Assembly: GCA_012516755.1 (NCBI GenBank)
Contig: JAAYWE010000202.1
Span: forward strand, 1-17,486
Direction: 5' to 3'
Source: Treponema sp.
GTDB lineage: Bacteria > Spirochaetota > Spirochaetia > Treponematales > Rectinemataceae
DNA length: 17,486 nt
Positions 1 to 5,453 of the stretch are shown here, one piece after another (positions within the stretch are counted from its first letter, which is position 1; every line of letters starts with the position of its first letter). The position numbers and the translations under genes are program-made. Below the pieces are notes generated by a model. It searched no databases. It was not told where the DNA came from and was given only the letters and a program-made list of their open reading frames with translations.

Positions 1-263
1 AGCGCATCGTAGAGCGACTGATCTCCATGCGGATGGTATTTACCCATTGCATCGCCTGTAATGCGAGCACTTTTCTTGGTTGTCGCGTTGCTGCGAAGTC
101 CAAGTTCATCCATAGCATACAAAAGCCGACGATGCACAGGCTTGAGTCCATCTCGAACATCCGGCAACGCGCGCGAGACGATTACAGACATCGCATAGTT
201 GAGATAAGAACTCTTGACTTCTTCTTCTATGGGAACAGGAATGATATTGCTTGATTCCGCCAT
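1..263 (-). CDS. gyrA: DNA gyrase subunit A, N-terminal 87 residues (cut by window edge)
   Basis: GyrA is the breakage-reunion subunit of gyrase and introduces negative supercoils with GyrB. The frame starts at ATG 263-261 and runs off the left edge, so only the N-terminus is present. Readable hallmarks are the family block YAMSVIVSRALPDVRDG (residues 23-39), KPVHRR and the start of the winged-helix/active-site region KYHPHGD (residues 75-81). The catalytic tyrosine lies beyond the window. The start is supported by AAAGG about 9 nt upstream. The gene follows gyrB by 28 nt on the same strand, so the two are probably co-transcribed. Oddity: the residue equivalent to E. coli Ser83 is Gln (Q82). 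Family assignment is certain; completeness cannot be judged. Confidence 0.97.
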   Translation of the reverse strand, partial: MAESSNIIPVPIEEEVKSSYLNYAMSVIVSRALPDVRDGLKPVHRRLLYAMDELGLRSNATTKKSARITGDAMGKYHPHGDQSLYDA

Positions 264-293
264 TCTAATTTGCCTTTATTCTAATTTGCCTTT
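262..293 (-). repeat. 16-bp perfect tandem duplication at the gyrB/gyrA junction
   Basis: Positions 262-277 and 278-293 are identical 16-mers, and the next base (294) also matches. Read on the minus strand each copy carries TAAAGG followed by an A/T-rich spacer. The first copy supplies the gyrB stop codon TAA (294-292); the second supplies the AAAGG that sits in front of the gyrA ATG. Without one copy the gyrB stop would lie 12 nt from gyrA instead of 28. This looks like a recent slippage or duplication event. Confidence 0.93.
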
Positions 294-2208
294 ACACATC
301 TAGATTCGATACCTCGAGCGCGTTTTCCTCGATGAAACGGCGCCTTGGTTCCACTTGTTCGCCCATAAGGGTCACAAACATCTCTTCTGCAAGGATTGCA
401 TCTTCCATGGTAATCCGCTTGATGATTCTTCTGCTGGGGTCCATGGTGGTCTCCCAAAGCTGTTCGGGATTCATTTCACCCAAGCCCTTATATCGCTGCA
501 CCGAAATTTTTGAAGGGTCTTTATTCGACTGCAATAAAAGCTTATCCTTGTCCTCATCGCTATAAGCATAATGTATTTCCTTGTCGTAATTTATGCGGTA
601 TAAAGGAGGCATTGCAAGGTAGACATGGCCCCTCTCTATAAGCTCTGTCATGTAGCGATAGAAGAAAGTGAGAAGCAAGGTCCTTATATGAGAGCCGTCT
701 ACATCTGCATCTGCCATTATTATCACTTTATGGTAACGAAGTTTCGAAATATCGAAATCTTCTCCTATGCCAGTGCCAAGACTCGCAATTATTGGTTGTA
801 GTTTGTCGTTGCCAATAACCTTGTCAAGGCGGGCCTTTTCCACATTAAGCATCTTGCCCCATAGAGGCAGAATGGCTTGAAATAACCTGTCCCTGCCCAT
901 CTTTGCAGATCCACCGGCAGAATCGCCCTCTACAATGAATAATTCGCATTTCGATGGATCCTTTTCCTGACAATCCGCGAGTTTGCCTGGCAGGCTGGAT
1001 GCTTCTAAAAGGCTTTTCCGCCTGGTTAGTTCCCGGGCTTGTCTTGCTGCTATGCGAGCCCTTGCTGCCGTAGCGCACTTTCCAAGGATAATGTCTATGA
1101 CCTCTGGATTCTTCTGAAAGTAAAGATCGAGCTGTTCAGAGAAAAAGCCTTCCACAATGCCCTTGACTTCGGTATTGCCTAGCTTACCTTTGGTTTGGCC
1201 TTCGAATTGGGGCTCTAACACTTTTATCGATAGAACAGCGGTAAGGCCTTCTCGCACATCATCGCCAGAAAGAGTTTCCTCTATTTTCTTACTATACTTA
1301 GACTTCTTAAAGAAATCGTTGACGACTTTTGTTAAAGCATTCCTAAATCCAATAAGATGGGTACCGCCTTCCTTTGTGTTTATGCCGTTGACATAAGTGA
1401 ACATCGTCTCGTTGTAGCCATCGTTATACTGCATGCCAATTTCTATCTCGACTTCATCGCGAGTACCCAGGAAATAAATCACATCTTTATGTATTACGGT
1501 CTTGTTTTTATTGAGATATTCTACGAACTCTTGAAGGCCTCCTTCGAAGTGGAATTCGATTCGTTTGGGCTGAGAAAGCCTTTCATCTATAAGGGATATC
1601 TTTATGCCCTTATTCAGGAAGGCAAGTTCTCGTAAGCGATTGCTTAGCACATCAAATGAGTAGACTGTCTCTTCGAATATATCCGGATCAGCCTGAAACC
1701 GCACTATGGTGCCTGTTCTGTCTGTATCGCCAATAAATGCAACCGGTTTTTCCGCTATGCCGCGCACATATCTCTGATAGAATACCTTTCCATCGTTGTG
1801 CACGTATACCTCGAGCCAGGCTGACAGTGCATTGACCACAGAGACTCCTACGCCATGAAGCCCACCTGAAACCTTGTAATTCTTCTTATCGAATTTTCCG
1901 CCAGCATGTAGACGAGTCATAACAAGCTCGAGGGCGGAAATGCCTTCGGTAGGATGAATATCTACCGGAATGCCCCGGCCATCATCTTCTACCCGGATAA
2001 TATCCTGTCTCTCTAGCGCCACGACGATCTTCTTGCAGAAGCCTGCCAGGGCTTCGTCAATCGAATTATCGACGACCTCATATACCAGATGATGGAGACC
2101 TTCAGAGCCCGTAGTACCTATATACATACCCGGCCTCTTGCGGACCGCTTCCAACCCTTTGAGCACTTGAATGGTATTTGCGGAATAACTGCTAGTCTTA
2201 GATTCCAT
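292..2208 (-). CDS. gyrB: DNA gyrase subunit B
   Basis: ATPase subunit of DNA gyrase; it drives strand passage by GyrA. Full length at 638 aa, a size usual for the short GyrB class without the enterobacterial insert. The GHKL ATPase domain shows EVVDNSIDEA (44-53, with catalytic Glu44 and Mg-binding Asn48), DDGRGIP (75-81) and GGLHGVGVSVVNALS (115-129). The TOPRIM domain shows EGDS (427-430) and DADVDGSH (500-507), followed by QRYKGLGEMN (571-580) and the C-terminal EPRRRFIEENA. The ATG at 2208-2206 has AGGA a few bases upstream and a good promoter further up. Oddities: Tyr144 stands at the position of E. coli Arg136 (aminocoumarin contact) and Trp450 at that of Lys447 (GyrB quinolone region). 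It is transcribed divergently from dnaA and leads the gyrBA pair. Confidence 0.98.
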   Translation of the reverse strand: MESKTSSYSANTIQVLKGLEAVRKRPGMYIGTTGSEGLHHLVYEVVDNSIDEALAGFCKKIVVALERQDIIRVEDDGRGIPVDIHPTEGISALELVMTRLHAGGKFDKKNYKVSGGLHGVGVSVVNALSAWLEVYVHNDGKVFYQRYVRGIAEKPVAFIGDTDRTGTIVRFQADPDIFEETVYSFDVLSNRLRELAFLNKGIKISLIDERLSQPKRIEFHFEGGLQEFVEYLNKNKTVIHKDVIYFLGTRDEVEIEIGMQYNDGYNETMFTYVNGINTKEGGTHLIGFRNALTKVVNDFFKKSKYSKKIEETLSGDDVREGLTAVLSIKVLEPQFEGQTKGKLGNTEVKGIVEGFFSEQLDLYFQKNPEVIDIILGKCATAARARIAARQARELTRRKSLLEASSLPGKLADCQEKDPSKCELFIVEGDSAGGSAKMGRDRLFQAILPLWGKMLNVEKARLDKVIGNDKLQPIIASLGTGIGEDFDISKLRYHKVIIMADADVDGSHIRTLLLTFFYRYMTELIERGHVYLAMPPLYRINYDKEIHYAYSDEDKDKLLLQSNKDPSKISVQRYKGLGEMNPEQLWETTMDPSRRIIKRITMEDAILAEEMFVTLMGEQVEPRRRFIEENALEVSNLDV

Positions 2209-2243
2209 GGTTATCCTGAATTGAATTGCAGAAAATAGGGGTA

Positions 2244-2260
2244 AGATTTGCGATAAATCT
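2244..2260 (-). promoter_or_regulatory. Short inverted repeat at the start of the gyrB leader
   Basis: AGATTT (2244-2249) and AAATCT (2255-2260) form a perfect 6-bp inverted repeat with a 5-nt loop. It lies directly downstream of the predicted gyrB -10 element (2274-2269), so it would sit at the very 5' end of the transcript or act as an operator half-site pair. No T-run follows, so it is not a terminator. Function unknown. Confidence 0.4.
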
Positions 2261-2268
2261 CATTTCTT

Positions 2269-2297
2269 ATCATACCAAATAGAGAGAATTGAGTAAA
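2269..2297 (-). promoter_or_regulatory. Predicted sigma70-type promoter of gyrB
   Basis: On the minus strand TTTACT (2297-2292) is followed after exactly 17 nt by TATGAT (2274-2269). The predicted start site is near 2262, giving a leader of about 54 nt to the gyrB ATG. Gyrase promoters often respond to supercoiling; nothing here proves that. Confidence 0.65.
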
Positions 2298-2339
2298 GCT
2301 CAACAGCAAAAGGTCGTCAAAAGCTAGCTCTTCTGCATT

Positions 2340-2400
2340 TGTGGAAAACCTGTGCATAACTTGTTATCTCTTTGTGGTTAGCCTGTGTATTTGTGATATA
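2340..2400 (+). promoter_or_regulatory. Phased DnaA-box-like array upstream of dnaA (oriC, left part)
   Basis: DnaA-box-like sites in the TGTGNNNAA orientation (complement of TTATNCACA) start at 2340 (TGTGGAAAA), 2351 (TGTGCATAA, a perfect match to the consensus), 2373 (TGTGGTTAG), 2384 (TGTGTATTT) and 2392 (TGTGATATA). A degenerate TGTT starts at 2362. The starts 2340, 2351, 2362, 2373 and 2384 are exactly 11 bp apart, close to one helical turn. The last sites overlap the predicted dnaA promoter, suggesting both origin assembly and autoregulation. Matches are read by eye; binding is inferred. Confidence 0.7.
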
Positions 2401-2402
2401 AT
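2372..2402 (+). promoter_or_regulatory. Predicted dnaA promoter with extended -10
   Basis: TATAAT (2397-2402) is preceded by TGA, giving an extended -10 (TGnTATAAT). A weak -35, TTGTGG (2372-2377), lies 19 nt upstream, which extended -10 promoters tolerate. DnaA-like sites at 2373, 2384 and 2392 overlap both elements, so bound DnaA would be expected to block RNA polymerase. The transcript would have a leader of about 225 nt before the dnaA ATG. Confidence 0.6.
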
Positions 2403-2541
2403 TTCTTTAGCTTACAAGAGAATCCTTCAAAATAACCGGTTCCTAAAAAATTCAATAAATAAATAGCCCTATAATAGGCCGCATTTCCCGTGTTTCCTAA
2501 ACAAATAGTCAAAAAATATCGAGCTTTGCCCTCTCGGTATC

Positions 2542-2568
2542 TTGCACTCTCCGGTGCTTTGGTATACA
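2542..2568 (+). promoter_or_regulatory. Possible second dnaA promoter
   Basis: TTGCAC (2542-2547) and TATACA (2563-2568) are 15 nt apart, and the -10 carries an upstream TG (extended form). The spacing is short, so this is a weak call. If used, it would give a leader of about 60 nt containing the 2586/2597/2605 DnaA-like sites. Confidence 0.3.
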
Positions 2569-2585
2569 AAAAATCTATGGCTTCT

Positions 2586-2613
2586 TGTGGAAAACTTGTG
2601 GAAATGTGCAATG
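2586..2613 (+). promoter_or_regulatory. DnaA-box-like triplet just before the dnaA start
   Basis: TGTGGAAAA (2586), TGTGGAAAT (2597) and TGTGCAATG (2605) are three same-orientation sites at offsets 0, +11 and +19. The same offsets occur at 2373, 2384 and 2392. The cluster ends 21 nt before the dnaA ATG, in the untranslated leader. TGTGGAAAA recurs at 2340, 4061 and 4101 and is the complement of TTTTCCACA, a common DnaA-box variant. Confidence 0.6.
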
Positions 2614-2634
2614 ATGTCTTGGAGATTTCGACAC

Positions 2635-4026
2635 ATGAGCGATGATAATGGTACAATCTGGCAAAAAGCTCTTGAAATCGCCAAGTCGCAGGTTCCGGAG
2701 TCCGAATTCATCATGTGGTTTAGACTATCATATATCGGATACGAAAATGGAACCATCCTGCTTCAAGCAAACAATACCTTCCTTAGAGATCAATTTGTCC
2801 GAAAATACAGCCAATTCATGAGGGAGATTATTTCATCCCTTCTGGGAATGCCTGTAGAATTGTCCGTAGAGGCGCAGTCTAAAACTATCGATCATCACAT
2901 TGCCCCTCAGGTCTCCCCTCGGAAAGCAAAAAACAATATAGGTGCAGAAAAAGTAATTGAGGCACAGCCTGGAATCTCTCGGAGCGCTCGCCCCAGCAAT
3001 CTTCAGTCTCGATATACCTTTGAGAGTTTCGTTGTTGGAGAGAACAACAATTTCGCTTTCAATGCAGCAATCGCAATTGCAGATAAGCCAGGGTCTTCTT
3101 ACAACCCTCTTCTCATTTATGGGGGAGTTGGCCTTGGTAAAACACACCTGATGCATGCCATTGGAAACCGGATCGTCGATAGACATGCCGATTTCCGGAT
3201 CATTTGCGTTACAGCCGAGGAGTTCACCAACGAGTTTATAAAGACCATACATGATCGCACAACCAACGACTTCAAGAATAAGTATCGCAATGTCGATGTC
3301 TTGCTAATCGATGATATCCACTTCTTCCAAAGCAAACACGGAGTCCAAGAAGAACTCTTCCATACCTTCAATGCCCTCTATGATGCGAATAAGCAGCTGG
3401 TTTTCACGTGCGATCGCCCAGCCGCAGAATTAAAGGACTTTTCTGAACGCCTAAAGAGCAGATTCATGATGGGACTAAAGACCGACCTAACTACCCCCAG
3501 TTTCGAAACGCGAGCCGCTATTGTAAGAAAAAAGCTCGAACTCTATAAACGACATTTTGGCGAAGATGTCATCAATCTCATAGCAAAGAGCATAGAAACC
3601 AATGTGCGCGATCTAGATTCATGTATAAATCAGATCATTGCCTACGCAGAACTCATAAAGGTTGAGCCAACCTTCGAAATCGCACAAAATGTAATTAAGC
3701 AGCTCACAAATTCATTCATGCCTTCCGCAATTGAAGTATCTTCAATAATAAAGACTGTGGCCGACTACTATAAGCTCTCCATTTCCGACCTCAAAGGAAA
3801 AAAAAGAAGCAAAAACATCGCACTAGCCAGACAGATTGCAATGTACATAATACGAGAAACAACAGATTACTCCACAACCGAGATAGGCTCCGAATTCAAT
3901 GGTCGAGATCACACGACAGTTATGCATTCATGTCAAAAAATCGAGGATCTTATCAAATTCGACGCTTCTTTCTCATCCTTGGTAAATCACCTTATCAAGG
4001 AATGCAAAGAAAAATCATCTCTATGA
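2635..4026 (+). CDS. dnaA: Chromosomal replication initiator protein DnaA
   Basis: DnaA binds DnaA boxes at oriC, assembles as an ATP-bound filament and melts the origin. The chosen start gives 463 aa beginning MSDDNGTIWQKAL, the typical N-terminal domain I; GGAG lies 10 nt upstream (2621-2624). An in-frame ATG at 2542 would add 31 unlikely residues. The AAA+ domain shows Walker A GGVGLGKTH (163-171), Walker B VDVLLIDDIHFF (about 220-231), the TNEFI initiator-specific region (about 202-206), sensor I near FTCDRP and box VII ERLKSRF. The C-terminal helix-turn-helix carries the signature GRDHTTVMHSC (423-433). It is flanked on both sides by DnaA-box clusters and is probably autoregulated. No anomaly seen. 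Confidence 0.98.
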   Translation: MSDDNGTIWQKALEIAKSQVPESEFIMWFRLSYIGYENGTILLQANNTFLRDQFVRKYSQFMREIISSLLGMPVELSVEAQSKTIDHHIAPQVSPRKAKNNIGAEKVIEAQPGISRSARPSNLQSRYTFESFVVGENNNFAFNAAIAIADKPGSSYNPLLIYGGVGLGKTHLMHAIGNRIVDRHADFRIICVTAEEFTNEFIKTIHDRTTNDFKNKYRNVDVLLIDDIHFFQSKHGVQEELFHTFNALYDANKQLVFTCDRPAAELKDFSERLKSRFMMGLKTDLTTPSFETRAAIVRKKLELYKRHFGEDVINLIAKSIETNVRDLDSCINQIIAYAELIKVEPTFEIAQNVIKQLTNSFMPSAIEVSSIIKTVADYYKLSISDLKGKKRSKNIALARQIAMYIIRETTDYSTTEIGSEFNGRDHTTVMHSCQKIEDLIKFDASFSSLVNHLIKECKEKSSL

Positions 4027-4060
4027 GATTCTTAATGAGGTTCTTATCCTGTTACAAACC

Positions 4061-4148
4061 TGTGGAAAACTCAACAAATCTGATGAAGAAGAATCTAATC
4101 TGTGGAAAAAGTGAATTACTATCAATACTTTGCCACAAGTTTTGCACA
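4061..4148 (+). promoter_or_regulatory. DnaA-box-like sites between dnaA and dnaN (oriC, right part)
   Basis: TGTGGAAAA occurs at 4061-4069 and again at 4101-4109. Two sites in the opposite orientation, TTTGCCACA (4129-4137) and TTTTGCACA (4140-4148), are 11 bp apart, the same spacing as in the array upstream of dnaA. The second is one mismatch from TTATGCACA. Orientation changes between 4109 and 4129, as is common when separate DnaA subassemblies face each other. Confidence 0.6.
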
Positions 4149-4183
4149 TACCTAACTCTATATTTATAAAATAGATACAGTAG

Positions 4184-4253
4184 TTATCAACATATTCACC
4201 GCGCTTACTACTACTATTACTATTTAATATATAAATAGAATTAGTAATAATAG
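4184..4253 (+). other. Probable oriC unwinding element: DnaA boxes, GC step, DnaA-trios, AT-rich core
   Basis: TTATCAACA (4184-4192, one mismatch from the consensus) and the weaker ATATTCACC (4192-4200) point toward a short GC step (CCGCGC, 4199-4204). Immediately after come six in-phase triplets, TTA CTA CTA CTA TTA CTA (4205-4222), i.e. 3'-(A/G)AT-5' repeats on the lower strand. Then follows an uninterrupted A/T tract (4223-4238). This order (box, GC, trios, AT-rich) is the basal unwinding system defined in Bacillus subtilis, where DnaA strand-binds the trios. A near mirror image lies at 4242-4253. Experimental opening is not shown. Confidence 0.75.
4211..4253. repeat. Imperfect inverted repeat bracketing the AT-rich core
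   Basis: Left arm CTACTATTACTA (4211-4222) and right arm TAGTAATAATAG (4242-4253) match at 11 of 12 positions when one is reverse-complemented. The 19-nt interior is almost purely A/T. On the lower strand the right arm reads as CTA TTA TTA CTA, a second trio block facing the first. Confidence 0.8.
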
Positions 4254-4296
4254 TCCCAAACAAATTGTGGAGTGTTTATCATTCTAAAACATGCTG

Positions 4297-4325
4297 TTTA
4301 TTTTTCCTTTATGAGCTGCTAATAT
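4297..4325 (+). promoter_or_regulatory. Possible promoter of dnaN-recF-dciA
   Basis: TAATAT (4320-4325) with the upstream TGC gives an extended -10, the same TGCTAATAT string as in the rnf promoter. A weak -35, TTTATT (4297-4302), lies 17 nt upstream. The start site would be near 4332, just ahead of the dnaN GGAGG. Confidence 0.4.
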
Positions 4326-4352
4326 AAAACTTCTGAATGGAGGAAAAGCCAC

Positions 4353-5453
4353 ATGAGATTTGTATGCGATCGAGATACCTTTGCAAAAGAGATAGCAATC
4401 GCACAGGACATTATAGCTTCAAAAAATGCATTTTCTATTATGTCCAATGTCTATCTCGAAGTTATTGATTCTAGACTTATCATAAAAGCCACGGACGCTA
4501 AAGTTGGCTTTGAGACTGAGATTCCTGTTTCAGACAGCGAACCGGGAGCAATTACGGTATTCTGTGACAAACTACTGGCAATCACCAATTCGATTCCAGA
4601 AGGAGACATGATTCTAGAACAGCATGATTCGGTAATTGAGATTAAGACGCTCTCCAAGAATGTGCGATTTCAGCTAAAGACAATAGCTGGGGATAAATAT
4701 CCGGTTATCCCAGATATTGAAGACAATCAGTATTTTCCGTTGAGAGCTAGAGACTTGCGTAAGATGATCAGTCAGACCATTTTTTCTGTTTCTAATGATG
4801 AAACGAGGTTCTTTATGAACGGAGTTTTCATAGAAAAACTTCCCGAAAACGAATTAGTTATGGTAGCCACAGATGGTCGTAGACTCGCCTATATGTCTAT
4901 AGAGGAAGGGAATATTCCTGATTTTCGCCCCGCGATAATTCCGCCGAAGGTGTTGTCCGTAATTCTAAAGCGTGCTTCTGATGAAGGCCAAATATATATG
5001 GCTATAAGCGAGAAGAATATTTTCTTCCGTTTTGGGAATTACCAGTTGACAAGCTATCTAATCGAAGGCAGATTTCCGAATTATCAAAAAGTTATTCCGC
5101 AAAATCAGCGCCAAAAGTTTAGCGTGTCAAAAGATGAATTGCTATCTGCCCTTAGGCGTGTCTCTCTATTCGTGGAGAGATCAAATAAGGTTATCTTTGA
5201 TATTTCCAGACGAGGCCTGGTTATTAAGTCCGAAGAGACAGAGCTCGGCGCAGCTCGCGAAGAACTGTCTTGTGAATACGATGGCGATGACGTGGTAATC
5301 TTCCTGAACTTGAGGTATTTAGAAGATCCGCTTAAGGTGATGGACAGCGAAAATATCACTATTGAGTTCAGCGATCCATCTAGAGCGATCACTCTCAGAC
5401 CAGAGCCAGCCTCGAACTATTTCCATGTCATGATGCCTATACAGCAGCCATAA
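4353..5453 (+). CDS. dnaN: DNA polymerase III sliding clamp (beta subunit)
   Basis: The beta clamp is a ring-shaped dimer that tethers DNA polymerase III and other clamp-binding proteins to DNA. At 366 aa it has the normal length for three repeated clamp domains. Recognisable family stretches are the N-terminal MRFVCDRDTF, SIMSNVYLEV (about 28-37), VATDGRRLAYM (about residues 171-181), the third-domain start at SVSKDELLSALRRVS, and a C-terminal end YFHVMMPI that fits the usual VMPM-type terminus. GGAGG (4339-4343) lies 9 nt before the ATG. It follows the putative oriC and abuts recF with its TAA directly touching the recF ATG, so translation of recF is probably coupled. No missing segment is seen. 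Confidence 0.97.
   Translation: MRFVCDRDTFAKEIAIAQDIIASKNAFSIMSNVYLEVIDSRLIIKATDAKVGFETEIPVSDSEPGAITVFCDKLLAITNSIPEGDMILEQHDSVIEIKTLSKNVRFQLKTIAGDKYPVIPDIEDNQYFPLRARDLRKMISQTIFSVSNDETRFFMNGVFIEKLPENELVMVATDGRRLAYMSIEEGNIPDFRPAIIPPKVLSVILKRASDEGQIYMAISEKNIFFRFGNYQLTSYLIEGRFPNYQKVIPQNQRQKFSVSKDELLSALRRVSLFVERSNKVIFDISRRGLVIKSEETELGAAREELSCEYDGDDVVIFLNLRYLEDPLKVMDSENITIEFSDPSRAITLRPEPASNYFHVMMPIQQP

Noticed and set aside
2470..2475. TATAAT in the dnaA leader as a further promoter
   Set aside because: No acceptable -35 at 16-19 nt and no extended -10.
2542..2634. Upstream in-frame ATG giving DnaA 31 extra residues
   Set aside because: The extension does not resemble DnaA domain I, covers the DnaA-box triplet and lacks a ribosome binding site; the ATG at 2635 has GGAG and begins the family sequence.
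2378..2756. Minus-strand open frames of 92-95 codons across the dnaA leader
   Set aside because: They cover DnaA-box and promoter elements and show no recognisable protein features.
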